64,000 nucleotides of DNA, taken from positions 682,001-746,000 of the forward strand of contig NZ_LR880474.1 in NCBI RefSeq assembly GCF_904066215.1, written 5' to 3'. The translations under genes and the position numbers were made by a program. Origin of the DNA: Microbacterium sp. Nx66. Its GTDB lineage: Bacteria; Actinomycetota; Actinomycetes; Actinomycetales; Microbacteriaceae. Below are positions 49,179-57,577 of the stretch, one piece after another. The stretch's first letter is position 1; every line of letters starts with the position of its first letter. The notes beneath the pieces were generated by a model that worked only from the letters and a program-made list of their open reading frames with translations, was not told where the DNA came from and made no database searches.

Positions 49179-49946
49179 TCAGTGGGGAGCGTGGTATTCG
49201 GCCTCGCCGCGCTTCCAGTAGCCCTTCACGACGGCGTTCGCGTTGTCCACGCCCCAGCGTGCCAGCAGGGCCCGACCGGGCTTCACGATGGACTGCTCGG
49301 CGGCGATGAAGACGAACGGGTCGGGTCCGACGACCTCGTCCTCGGTGAGCGCGTCGAGGAAGGAGATCAGCGCAGAGCCGGCGGGAGCGGCGCCGCGGTG
49401 CAGCCACTCGACAGCCACCGGAGCTTCGAGAGCGACCTCGCCGGCTGCCGACGTGGTCTCGATGACGATGCGTGCCGGCGTGCCCTCGGGGACGAGGGCG
49501 GCGAAACGGCGGATCGCGGGGATGGCCGTCTCGTCACCGACGAGGAGCCACGATCCCGGCTCTCCGGTGAGGACGGCGGCGCCGCGCGGCCCGCCGACGC
49601 CGATGGTCGACCCCAGCGGGGCGTTCGCGGCCCACGGTGCGGCCACGCCCTGATCGCCGTGCACGGCGAACTCGACATCGAGCCAGTCGTCACCCCACGC
49701 GAGGGGCGTGTACTCGCGGCTCGGGGCGGCGCGCAGCTCCTCCACCGAGCCCACGGGGCCGCTCGGGAAGAAGAGCCGCATGTGGTCGTCTGAGCCCGGG
49801 GAGTCGAAGTCGGCGAGGTCGGGGCCGGACAGCCGGACGCGCACGAAATCCGGAGCGAGCCATTCGCGGGCGCTCAGCGTGACGTTGCGGAAGCGCAGCT
49901 CGAGGCCGCGACGCTCGATCGAGAAACCGGATTTCGTATCGCTCAT
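49179..49946 (-). CDS. Siderophore-interacting protein (FAD-binding ferric reductase)
   Basis: A 255-residue flavin reductase of the SIP family that releases iron from ferric siderophores with NAD(P)H. The FAD-binding barrel has SREYTPLAWGDDWLDVEFAVHG and PLGSTIGVGGPRGA; the NAD-binding part has WLLVGDETAIPAIRRFAALV and FVFIAAEQSIVKPGRALL; the C-terminus GYWKRGEAEYH is the family signature. The ATG sits right at the iron box, so it is probably IdeR-repressed. It is divergent from a siderophore ABC importer. Confidence 0.94.
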   Translation of the reverse strand: MSDTKSGFSIERRGLELRFRNVTLSAREWLAPDFVRVRLSGPDLADFDSPGSDDHMRLFFPSGPVGSVEELRAAPSREYTPLAWGDDWLDVEFAVHGDQGVAAPWAANAPLGSTIGVGGPRGAAVLTGEPGSWLLVGDETAIPAIRRFAALVPEGTPARIVIETTSAAGEVALEAPVAVEWLHRGAAPAGSALISFLDALTEDEVVGPDPFVFIAAEQSIVKPGRALLARWGVDNANAVVKGYWKRGEAEYHAPH

Positions 49947-49964
49947 AAAGTAAGGCTAACCTAA
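49946..49964. promoter_or_regulatory. IdeR/DtxR iron box
   Basis: The 19-bp site TAAAGTAAGGCTAACCTAA closely fits the DtxR/IdeR consensus TTAGGTTAGSCTAACCTAA read on either strand. It overlaps the start of the siderophore-interacting protein and lies about 80 bases upstream of the siderophore-binding lipoprotein gene. Iron-loaded repressor bound here would shut both directions. Confidence 0.88.
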
Positions 49965-50046
49965 AAACCGACGCGGTCGGCTCGCCCGCCCGTCGGACCG
50001 GCGCCCCACGAGGGTGCACACATCCCCGCAGAACAGGAGTCTCTCC

Positions 50047-51042
50047 ATGTCCGTGCCCAGAACCCTCACCGCCACGAGCGTCGCTCTCGTCGGCCTGCTC
50101 GCCCTCTCCGGCTGCGCGTCCGGCGGCGAAGCCGAACCCGAAGCGACGACCGCGGGATCGGGGACCGTGACCATCGAGGACAACACCGGCACGCATGAGA
50201 TCACCACGCCGCCGACCTCGGTCGTCGCTCTGGACAACCGGACCTTCCAGACCCTGTCCGACTGGGGTGTCGAGCTCTCCGCCGGTGCGGTCTCCCTGAT
50301 GCCGGAGACCGTCTCGTACGCGAAGGACGAGGACATCGTCGACATCGGCCTGCACACCGAGCCCGACCTCGAGGCCATCGTCGCCGCCGACCCCGACCTC
50401 ATCATCAGCGGTCAGCGCTTCACGCAGCACAACGAGGCCATCGCGGAGCTGGTCCCGGACGCGACGATCATCGACCTGGAGCCCCGAGACGGCGAGCCCT
50501 TCGATGAGGAGCTCAAGCGGCAGACGACCGTCCTGGGCGAGATCTTCGGCACGCAGGACGAGGCCCAGAAGCTCGTCGAGGAGTTCGACGCCGCGGTGGA
50601 CCGCGCGAAGGCGGCCTACGACGACGCCGACACCGTCATGGCCGTCAACACCTCGGGCGGCCAGATCGGCTACCTCGCTCCGACGGTCGGCCGTTCCCTG
50701 GGTCCGATCTACGACATGCTCGGCCTCACGCCGGCACTGCAGGTCGACGACGCGAGCGACGACCACCAGGGCGACGAGATCTCGGTCGAGGCCATCGCCG
50801 CCTCGAACCCCGACTGGATCCTCGTGCTCGACCGCGACGCCGTGTTCGCGGCGGAGACGCCGGACTACGTGCAGGCGGCGGAGATCATCGAGAACTCCGA
50901 GGCGCTCACCGGCGTCACCGCGGTGAAGGACGACCAGATCGTCTACATGCCCACGGACACCTACCTCAACGAGAGCATCCAGACGTACACGACGTTCCTC
51001 AACGACCTCGCCGACGCGCTCGAGAAGAGCGCCGACAAGTAA
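50047..51042 (+). CDS. Siderophore ABC transporter substrate-binding lipoprotein
   Basis: A 331-residue lipoprotein. ATG 50047 follows AGGAG. The signal peptide ends in the lipobox LSGC at about residue 33 less ten, with mature start CASGGEAEPE. The type III (FepB/FatB-like) binding fold has VVALDNRTFQTLSDWGVELS, DIGLHTEPDLEAIVAADPDL and IIENSEALTGVTAVKDDQIV. It delivers a ferric siderophore to the permeases encoded next. The region resembles petrobactin/catechol binders such as FatB/YclQ, but the ligand cannot be fixed. Confidence 0.93.
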   Translation: MSVPRTLTATSVALVGLLALSGCASGGEAEPEATTAGSGTVTIEDNTGTHEITTPPTSVVALDNRTFQTLSDWGVELSAGAVSLMPETVSYAKDEDIVDIGLHTEPDLEAIVAADPDLIISGQRFTQHNEAIAELVPDATIIDLEPRDGEPFDEELKRQTTVLGEIFGTQDEAQKLVEEFDAAVDRAKAAYDDADTVMAVNTSGGQIGYLAPTVGRSLGPIYDMLGLTPALQVDDASDDHQGDEISVEAIAASNPDWILVLDRDAVFAAETPDYVQAAEIIENSEALTGVTAVKDDQIVYMPTDTYLNESIQTYTTFLNDLADALEKSADK

Positions 51043-51091
51043 GGGCTGGGCGGCGGCGTCCCGACCGGGGCGCCGCCGCCGGCATCCCCCC

Positions 51092-52078
51092 ATGACCTCT
51101 CCTCTCCTCACCTCGACACCGCGATCGTCCGCACGGCTGTTCGATCCGAAGCTGCTCATCGGCGTCCTCGTCGTGGCGGTGCTCCTGGCGATCTCGCTCT
51201 TCACGGGCGTGTACGACATCGCCGGCGCGGACGACGGCGCGCAGATGTTCCAGATCACCCGCGTCCCCCGGACGATCGCGCTCGTGCTCGCCGGCGCGGC
51301 GATGGCGATGGCCGGTCTCGTGATGCAGCTTCTCACCCAGAACCGCTTCGTCGAGCCGACCACCACCGGGACCACCGAGTGGGCGGGACTCGGGCTCCTC
51401 ACCGTCATGGTGCTCGTGCCGCAGCCCTCCCTTCCGCTGCGTATGGCCGGCGCCGTGCTCGCCGCCTTCGTCGGCACGATGGTGTTCTTCGCGTTCCTCC
51501 GCCGGGTGGCGTTGAAGTCGTCGCTCATCGTGCCCATCGTCGGCATCATGCTGGGCGCCGTGGTCGGCGCGATCACGACCTACTTCGCCCTCGTCACGAA
51601 CTCCCTGCAGATCATCGGTGTCTGGTTCGCGGGCAGCTTCACCTCGGTCATGCGCGGACAGTACGAGATGCTGTGGATCGTCGCCATCATCGGCGTCATC
51701 GTCTTCCTCGTGGCCGACCGACTGACCATCGCCGGGCTGGGGGAGGAGATCGCCACCAACGTCGGGGTGAACTACAACCGGATGATCCTGCTCGGCACCG
51801 CGCTGATCGCGGTGACGACCGGTGTGGTCACCGTCGTCGTCGGCAACCTTCCCTTCCTGGGGCTGATCGTTCCGAACATCGTCTCGATGGTCCGTGGCGA
51901 CGACCTGCGCAGCAACCTGCCGTGGGTGTGCCTGCTCGGCATCGCGATCGTCACCGTCTGCGACATCATCGGCCGGACGATCATCATGCCGTTCGAGGTG
52001 CCGGTGTCGCTGATCCTCGGTGTCGTCGGCGCCGTCGTGTTCGTGCTCCTCCTCCTGCGGCAGCGTCGTCGTGGCTGA
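51092..52078 (+). CDS. Siderophore ABC transporter permease 1 (FecCD family)
   Basis: A 328-residue permease with nine to ten helices. Family segments are FQITRVPRTIALVLAGAAMA near residue 55, QLLTQNRFVEPTTTGTTEWAG, and NLPFLGLIVPNIVSMVRGDD toward the end, which forms the coupling helix to the ATPase. The gene is 49 bases after the binding protein. It forms a heterodimer with the next permease. Confidence 0.94.
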   Translation: MTSPLLTSTPRSSARLFDPKLLIGVLVVAVLLAISLFTGVYDIAGADDGAQMFQITRVPRTIALVLAGAAMAMAGLVMQLLTQNRFVEPTTTGTTEWAGLGLLTVMVLVPQPSLPLRMAGAVLAAFVGTMVFFAFLRRVALKSSLIVPIVGIMLGAVVGAITTYFALVTNSLQIIGVWFAGSFTSVMRGQYEMLWIVAIIGVIVFLVADRLTIAGLGEEIATNVGVNYNRMILLGTALIAVTTGVVTVVVGNLPFLGLIVPNIVSMVRGDDLRSNLPWVCLLGIAIVTVCDIIGRTIIMPFEVPVSLILGVVGAVVFVLLLLRQRRRG

Positions 52079-52085
52079 GGCGACG

Positions 52086-53114
52086 ATGACGGCGACGACG
52101 GCCCCGCGGACGACGCGCTCGGCCGGGGCGTTCACGACCGTGCGGGCGCGTCGCCGCTATATCGTCGTGCTCGTGGTGCTCGGCGTGCTCGCCCTCGGTT
52201 CCGCGTTCGGTCTCCTCGCCTGGGACAACCCGCTGCCCGTCGGCACGCCCGGGTTCTGGCGCATCGCCCAGCACCGCGCGACCGCCGTGGTCGTGATGGC
52301 GCTCGTCGCCGTCGCCCAGGCCGTCGCCACGGTCAGCTTCCAGACGGTCACGAACAACCGGATCATCACTCCCTCGATCATGGGCTTCGAGTCGCTGTAC
52401 CGTGTCGTCCAGACCACGACCGTGTACCTCTTCGGCGTCGCCGGGCTGGTGGCGATCCAGGGCGTCGGCCAGTTCGCCCTCCAGGTGCTCATCATGGTCG
52501 CGCTCGCCGTCCTCCTCTACGGGTGGCTCCTGTCCGGGCGCTACGGCAACCTCCAGATCATGCTGCTCGTGGGCATCGTGATCGGGGGCGGCCTCGGGGC
52601 GATCGCCACGTTCATGCAGCGGCTGCTCACCCCCAGCGAGTTCGATGTGCTCGCCGCCCGGCTGTTCGGCAACGTCTCCAACGCCGATCCCTCGTATCTC
52701 CCGCTCGCGATCCCGCTCGTGATCGCGGCCTCGACCCTCCTGTGGCTGCGGTCCCGGCGTCTGAACGTGCTCGCGCTCGGCCCCGATGCCGCACGATCGC
52801 TCGGCCTCGACCACCGGCGGGAGCAGTTCCTCGTCCTGACCCTCGTCGCCGTGCTGATGGCCACCTCCACAGCCCTCGTGGGTCCGATGACCTTCCTCGG
52901 CTTCCTCGTGGCGACGCTCGCGTACCAGTTCGCCGACACGCACGACCATCGGCTGATCTTCCCGGTCGCCGTCCTCACCGCGTTCTCGATCCTGGCGGGG
53001 GCGTACTTCGTCATGAAGAACGTCTTCTACGCGCAGGGCATGGTCTCGATCCTCATCGAGATCGTGGGCGGCACCGTGTTCCTCATCGTCATCCTCCGAA
53101 AGGGCAGACTGTGA
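52086..53114 (+). CDS. Siderophore ABC transporter permease 2 (FecCD family)
   Basis: A 342-residue permease. ATG 52086 is preceded by GAGG; GTG 52071 inside the previous gene is an alternative. Family features include VAQAVATVSFQTVTNNRIIT, PSIMGFESLYRVVQTT and the coupling region VGPMTFLGFLVATLAYQFADTHDH. The last helices end in ILRKGRL and the stop overlaps the ATPase start. It pairs with permease 1. Confidence 0.93.
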   Translation: MTATTAPRTTRSAGAFTTVRARRRYIVVLVVLGVLALGSAFGLLAWDNPLPVGTPGFWRIAQHRATAVVVMALVAVAQAVATVSFQTVTNNRIITPSIMGFESLYRVVQTTTVYLFGVAGLVAIQGVGQFALQVLIMVALAVLLYGWLLSGRYGNLQIMLLVGIVIGGGLGAIATFMQRLLTPSEFDVLAARLFGNVSNADPSYLPLAIPLVIAASTLLWLRSRRLNVLALGPDAARSLGLDHRREQFLVLTLVAVLMATSTALVGPMTFLGFLVATLAYQFADTHDHRLIFPVAVLTAFSILAGAYFVMKNVFYAQGMVSILIEIVGGTVFLIVILRKGRL

Positions 53115-53866
53115 TCGCACTCGACGGCGTCCGCCGTGACTACAGCAGCGAGGTCGCGATCGGCCCCGTCGACCTCCGCATCCCCACCGGCGGGATCACC
53201 GCCCTCATCGGGCCGAACGGTGCGGGCAAGTCGACGCTCCTGACCATGATCGGCCGGCTGAACGGGATGGACGCCGGGGCCATCGAGATCGCGGGCCTCG
53301 ACGTCGCCTCCACGAAGTCGAAGGACCTGGCCAAGGTGGTCTCGATCCTCCGCCAGGAGAACCACTTCGTGACCAGGCTCACCGTGCGGCAGCTCGTGGG
53401 TTTCGGCCGCTTCCCGCACTCCCAGGGCCGGTTGACGAGAGCCGACGAGGAGGTCATCAGCCAGGCGATCGACTTCCTCGATCTGGGGGCGCTCGAGGGG
53501 CGCTACCTCGACGAGCTCTCCGGCGGGCAGCGGCAGCGGGCTTACGTGGCCATGGTGCTCGCGCAGGACACGGAGTTCGTGCTGCTCGACGAGCCCCTCA
53601 ACAACCTCGACATGCGGCACGCCGTGCAGATGATGAAGCACCTGCGGCGCGCGGCGGAGGAGCTCGGGCGGACGATCGTCATCGTGTTGCACGACATCAA
53701 CTTCGCCGGACACTACGCCGACCACATCTGCGCCATGAAGGACGGTCGGGTGGTGGAGTTCGGCCCGCCGGCGGCGATCATGACGGACGACGTGCTGAGC
53801 CGCGTGTTCGACACCCCCGTGCAGGTCGTGGACGGACCCTCGGGCCCCCTCGCCGTCTATTACTGA
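53111..53866 (+). CDS. Siderophore ABC transporter ATP-binding protein
   Basis: A 251-residue ATPase. GTG 53111 overlaps the permease stop (GTGA). Walker A is GPNGAGKST, the Q loop RQENHF, the signature LSGGQRQRAYVA, Walker B FVLLDEPLNNLD, and the switch VLHDINFA. This completes the binding protein, two permeases and ATPase of a ferric-siderophore importer. Its 3' end overlaps by seven bases the convergent uridine-kinase remnant. Confidence 0.95.
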   Translation: MIALDGVRRDYSSEVAIGPVDLRIPTGGITALIGPNGAGKSTLLTMIGRLNGMDAGAIEIAGLDVASTKSKDLAKVVSILRQENHFVTRLTVRQLVGFGRFPHSQGRLTRADEEVISQAIDFLDLGALEGRYLDELSGGQRQRAYVAMVLAQDTEFVLLDEPLNNLDMRHAVQMMKHLRRAAEELGRTIVIVLHDINFAGHYADHICAMKDGRVVEFGPPAAIMTDDVLSRVFDTPVQVVDGPSGPLAVYY

Positions 53867-54180
53867 CGCGGGCCGGCGATCCGAGGGGCCCGGAGGTCGT
53901 CGTTCTCCACGATCACCGCGGCGTGCCGCTCCGGGTCGTCCTCTCGCAGGTACATCCGCTGACCCTCGACGTAGCGTCGGTCGCTCGCCGCCTCCGGGGC
54001 CACCGTGGGGTGCCGCGGCGCGAGGAGTTCGGCGATCTCGTCGGCGAACACCGTCTTCCCCGAGCCGTCCACGCCGTCGATGCCGACGAACACGTTGCGG
54101 CGGAGATCCTCCGGCCGCGGAATCACCGACACCACGGCCGTGAGCACGGCGCGACGGCCGGCGCTGGACTGCCGCTCCAT
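53860..54180 (-). pseudogene. Uridine kinase-like remnant with internal deletion
   Basis: A 106-residue product joins the N-terminus of a uridine kinase-like P-loop protein (VFVGIDGVDGSGKTVFADEIAELL) directly to what is normally its C-terminal part (RRYVEGQRMYLREDDPERHA, then VIVENDDLRAPR). About 100 residues that usually hold the substrate-binding and LID regions are missing, while the frame is kept. It is therefore probably inactive, although the P-loop is intact. It sits four bases downstream of a small membrane protein gene. Confidence 0.7.
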
Positions 54181-54184
54181 GGCG

Positions 54185-54382
54185 TCAGAGCTCGACGCCG
54201 TGGTCCTCGTCGTTCACGCCCGCGTTGTGACCGCGGCGGGACTCGTAGCCGAGGAACCAGCCGAACCACACGATCGCGGCGAGCAGCACGCCCAGCCACA
54301 CGTTCTGGAAGATGAGGCCGAGGACGACACCGGCGATCAGCAGGCCGACCGTGACGAAGATGCGCAGGGCGGTACGGGACAT
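54185..54382 (-). CDS. Small two-helix membrane protein
   Basis: A 65-residue protein with two hydrophobic segments (about 8-25 and 29-47: LRIFVTVGLLIAGVVLGLIF and VWLGVLLAAIVWFGWFLGY) and an acidic tail NDEDHGVEL. It has no recognised family or function. It may be co-transcribed with the AlkA-like gene whose stop lies 38 bases upstream and with the uridine-kinase remnant just downstream. Confidence 0.65.
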   Translation of the reverse strand: MSRTALRIFVTVGLLIAGVVLGLIFQNVWLGVLLAAIVWFGWFLGYESRRGHNAGVNDEDHGVEL

Positions 54383-54420
54383 GCGCTCAGCATACGTCGG
54401 CCGCTCCGGGAACGGGCCGG

Positions 54421-55380
54421 TCAGCGTCGGCGGTGGTCTTCCGGGGCGAGCCGGGGTCCGCGCCGCGCCTCGGCGACGCCGCTCGCGAAGATGAGCCGGA
54501 TGACGCGCTGCCGGTGACCGGCCCAGGGAGCGAGCAGCTCGACCATGCCGGCGTCATCCGTGCGGTGCCCCGTCAGGGCATGTCCGACCTCGTGCGCCAG
54601 ATGGTAGTCGCCCACGCTGACGGCATCGGGGTCGCCCAGCGCACGGATGCGCGTCTCCGCAGCGGTCCAGACGCCGACTCCGGGCAGGCTCGTGAGGACG
54701 CGGTCACGTTCAGGGCCGGTCGTGGCCGCTCGGACGGCATCGGCGATGCGGTCGCCGCGCTCCGCCGCCCGCACGATGGTCTTCGACTGCGGCGGCTCCA
54801 CTCCGGCGCGGTGCCACGCCCAGGAGGGGATGCGTCGCCACTGCGCCGCCGTGGGAGCGACGGCCATCGGTCGCGGCGTCGGCCCCGGCGCCGGGTCGCC
54901 GAAGCGCGACACGAGGTATCGCCAGGCGCCGAAGGCCTGCATGGAGGTGACCTTCTGCTCCAGGATGCCGCAGGCGAGAGCATCGAAGACCTCATCCGTG
55001 CGCGCGAGCCGGATGCCGGGGTGTCGCCGGGCCGCCTCGGCGATGAGGGGGTGCAGGGAGGGATCGAAGCCGGTCGGGTCGTCGCCGGCACCGCACAGTG
55101 CCGGCACGAGGGCGAGTGCGTGCTCGGCGCCCGGACCCCAGGCGGTCGCCGTGACGTCGTTCCCCGACATCCGCAGGGCCAACGTCGACGGACCCTGTGG
55201 CGTGCGGACCGCGCGCCAGATGACGGGGCCGTCGAAGACCGTCGTCGGATCGGTGCCGCCGCGGCGCAGCATGCCGACGGTTCGCCGGAGATCGAGCGGG
55301 TGCGGCGGGCGGTACGTCGTCTCCCGCGGAGCATCCGCGCGGACGGCGCCCGCCGTCGCGGGGGCGGCGGCGAGGGTCAT
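54421..55380 (-). CDS. DNA-3-methyladenine glycosylase II-like protein (AlkA/HhH-GPD)
   Basis: A 319-residue HhH-GPD superfamily glycosylase. The helix-hairpin-helix is near LTSLPGVGVWTAAETRIRAL, followed by GDPDAVSVGDYHLAHEVGHAL, where the aspartate after the Val-Gly pair is the catalytic residue. The N-terminal third forms an AlkA-like beta domain. It would excise alkylated purines from DNA. It is one gene downstream of a winged-helix regulator on the same strand, which might control it. Confidence 0.88.
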   Translation of the reverse strand: MTLAAAPATAGAVRADAPRETTYRPPHPLDLRRTVGMLRRGGTDPTTVFDGPVIWRAVRTPQGPSTLALRMSGNDVTATAWGPGAEHALALVPALCGAGDDPTGFDPSLHPLIAEAARRHPGIRLARTDEVFDALACGILEQKVTSMQAFGAWRYLVSRFGDPAPGPTPRPMAVAPTAAQWRRIPSWAWHRAGVEPPQSKTIVRAAERGDRIADAVRAATTGPERDRVLTSLPGVGVWTAAETRIRALGDPDAVSVGDYHLAHEVGHALTGHRTDDAGMVELLAPWAGHRQRVIRLIFASGVAEARRGPRLAPEDHRRR

Positions 55381-55435
55381 GCGCCCACCCTACGCGCGGC
55401 TCCTGACACCGGCCTCCGGGCTGAGCAGGAGCGGG

Positions 55436-56149
55436 TCAGAAGCGGTCGGGCGACGGGGTTCCGTGGCCGTAACGGATGACGACGTCGGCGTGACGGTCGA
55501 AGCGGTAGCCGATGCCGCGCACGGTACGGACGATGTCCTCGTAGCGCCCGAGCTTCGCCCGCAGCCGGCGCACATGCACGTCGATCGTGCGCTCGCCAGG
55601 GGTCTCGTCGTCCTGGGCCTGCCAGAGGGCGGCGACGAGCTCGCTGCGCTCGATCGTGCGGCCCTCGCGGAGGACGAGGTACTGCAGCAGCTCGAACTCC
55701 TTGTAGGTGAAGGCGGCCGACTCGCCGTCGATGAGCACGCGCTTGCGGGAGATGTCGACGGTGACGCCGGACTCCTCCGGCGTGGTCTCCTCCTCGGCGG
55801 CGGCCTTGGTGCGGGCGATCGCGCCGGGCTCCTGCAGGGCGAGACGCACGACGTCGAGGTCGCGGCCGCCGGAGCCGTGCGGGGCGAGGGCGACGGTGGC
55901 GTGGGTCTCGGCGCCGGGCGCGAGCTCGGCAAGCGTGCGGCGGAGGGCGTCGACGAGCAGCGGAAGGCTCACACCGGCTTCGGCGGCCTTGATCTCGTCC
56001 AGGCCGACGTAGAGGGCGAAGCCGCGGGGCGAGCGGACGGCGGGGAGGTCGGCGCCGGTCGGGGCCAGCGGAGCCGACGACTCGGCGGGTCGGACGGTGC
56101 GGTTCGGGGCGGTGACGGCGGGACGCTCGAGAAGGGCGGAGTTCGACAT
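55436..56149 (-). CDS. Winged-helix (OmpR/PhoB-type) transcriptional regulator without receiver domain
   Basis: A 237-residue protein. The C-terminal domain (about 125-225) is an OmpR-type winged helix: VDISRKRVLIDGESAAFTYK, EFELLQYLVLREGRTIERSE and ERTIDVHVRRLRAKLGRYED followed by VRTVRGIGYRFD. The N-terminal half is not a receiver: it lacks the acidic pocket and phosphorylated aspartate and reads like a small alpha/beta domain (FALYVGLDEIKAAEAG, THATVALAPHG). It is thus a one-component regulator with an unknown sensing mode. It lies upstream of the AlkA-like gene, same strand. Confidence 0.85.
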   Translation of the reverse strand: MSNSALLERPAVTAPNRTVRPAESSAPLAPTGADLPAVRSPRGFALYVGLDEIKAAEAGVSLPLLVDALRRTLAELAPGAETHATVALAPHGSGGRDLDVVRLALQEPGAIARTKAAAEEETTPEESGVTVDISRKRVLIDGESAAFTYKEFELLQYLVLREGRTIERSELVAALWQAQDDETPGERTIDVHVRRLRAKLGRYEDIVRTVRGIGYRFDRHADVVIRYGHGTPSPDRF

Positions 56150-56470
56150 GATGATGGGTCCTCAGGACGTGAGCCCGACGGGAGGGGGCTCGGATGCGTT
56201 GCACGAATGACCGGCGGAGCCGGGGAAGCGAGCACGGGTGTGTGCTCGGGACACTGCTCTCGCAGATGGCGAGGAGTCAGGTCAGACGAGGTGGCTGTTC
56301 GTTCAGCGACACATTCGGCAACACATGTCAACGCGACCGGGCATCATCATCCCGGCAGTCCCGTTCGCCTCCTGGGCGGACAAAGGGCGTGCGTTGATGG
56401 TCATGGGGGGATTATGTCCGATCGTGACGGGACATGTCAAAACGCCCGGGCGCGTCGCAAGAGGCGTAAC
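56150..56470. other. Divergent intergenic region (321 bases), regulator / acetyltransferase
   Basis: No gene was found here. The region is the shared 5' region of the winged-helix gene (minus) and the acetyltransferase gene (plus). It contains the dyad ATGTCC-N10-GGACAT (56414-56435), with GACATGTC itself palindromic, and another ACATGT at 56323-56328, which may be operator sites. The AT content rises toward 56400-56440, consistent with promoters, but no clear -35/-10 pair was picked out. Confidence 0.5.
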
Positions 56471-56788
56471 GTGACACGGATGACGATCTCGCACACCGTC
56501 GGCGGCTTCATCCTGACCGACGAGAAGGACGCATCGCGGTACACCCTCACGCGCGACGGGAAGCTCGTCAGCGTGCTCGACTACCGGGACGACGGCCACA
56601 CCGTCGCCCTCACCCGGGCCTACACGGTCCCGGCATTCCGCGGAAACGGATACGCCGGGAAGGTGGTCGAGGGGGCCGTGGCCGACATCGCGGAGCGCGG
56701 CGACCGCAAGGTCGACGCGGTCTGCTGGTACGTGGCGGAGTGGTTCACCGCCCACCCCGAGCAGTCCGGACTCCTCCGCTCACGCTGA
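56471..56788 (+). CDS. GNAT-like N-acetyltransferase (YjdJ/PF14542 type)
   Basis: A 105-residue protein from GTG 56471, four bases from GAGGCG; ATG 56480 is an alternative giving MTISHTVGGF. The short GNAT-like fold shows SVLDYRDDGHTVALTRAYTV, VPAFRGNGYAGKVVEGAVAD and VDAVCWYVAEWFTAHPE. The central RGNGYAGKV is the acetyl-CoA loop, and CWYVAEWFTAHPEQ is the family end. Such small proteins acetylate unknown amines. Confidence 0.88.
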   Translation: MTRMTISHTVGGFILTDEKDASRYTLTRDGKLVSVLDYRDDGHTVALTRAYTVPAFRGNGYAGKVVEGAVADIAERGDRKVDAVCWYVAEWFTAHPEQSGLLRSR

Positions 56789-56840
56789 CGCTCCGGCTGT
56801 ATGACGAACTGTTACGGCCGCCGCCTGCGAGGATGAGGGC

Positions 56841-57323
56841 ATGAGACTCGCCGAAGCCCTGGCCGCCCGCGCCGACCTGCAGCGCCGCATCGAGCAGCTG
56901 CGGGCGCGCATCGTCGCGAACGCCCGGTACCAGGAGGGTGAGGAGCCTGCGGAGGACGCGGCGGCGTTGATCGAGGAGGCCGATGACGCACTGACTCGGC
57001 TGCAGAGCCTCATCCGCCGCATCAACGTCACGAACTCCCGCCTCGACCTCGGCGCGGACGGCACGATGACCGACGCGCTCGCCGCGCGGGACGTGCTGCG
57101 CCTGCGCCACTCGGTGCTCGCCGACGCGGCGGCCGCCGCGTCGGGGGCGAGCGAGCAGTACCTGCGTCAGATGCGCTCGGAGCTGAGGCAGGTGTCGGCG
57201 CTGCCGGTCGCCGCGCTCCGGGCCCGGGCGGACGCCGTCGCCCAGGAGCTCCGTGCGCTCGACAACCGGATCCAGCAGGCGAACTGGTCGCACGACCTCG
57301 AGGAGGAGAGCGGAAGTCGGTAG
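56841..57323 (+). CDS. DIP1984 family protein
   Basis: A 160-residue all-helical protein. MRLAEALAARADLQRRIEQLRARIVANARYQEG-type start, INVTNSRLDLGADGTMTDAL in the middle and the ending ALDNRIQQANWSHDL are characteristic of the DIP1984 (septicolysin-like) family. Despite the family name there is no good evidence for a toxin role. The gene is monocistronic, 52 bases after the acetyltransferase. Confidence 0.88.
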   Translation: MRLAEALAARADLQRRIEQLRARIVANARYQEGEEPAEDAAALIEEADDALTRLQSLIRRINVTNSRLDLGADGTMTDALAARDVLRLRHSVLADAAAAASGASEQYLRQMRSELRQVSALPVAALRARADAVAQELRALDNRIQQANWSHDLEEESGSR

Positions 57324-57577
57324 TCGCGACGGAGCGGGCACAACCCTCAGCCGGCGGGGCAAGCCGGCACCTGTGGGCGGAGGGCAGCCTTGATCTCGCA
57401 TCGCGCAGCCCCGCACGTCGCACAGGTGAAGATGCACGGTGCATCTCGCATCACCACGTGCCGGTCGTCGCGACGAGGGTGGGTCAGGGGACCTTCCGCC
57501 TTCTCCTCGGCCGTCGGGAGACGGCGGTCCCGGCACGCCTCGGACGGAATGTCCGAGGGGCTTCGTACCGTGGGGGT

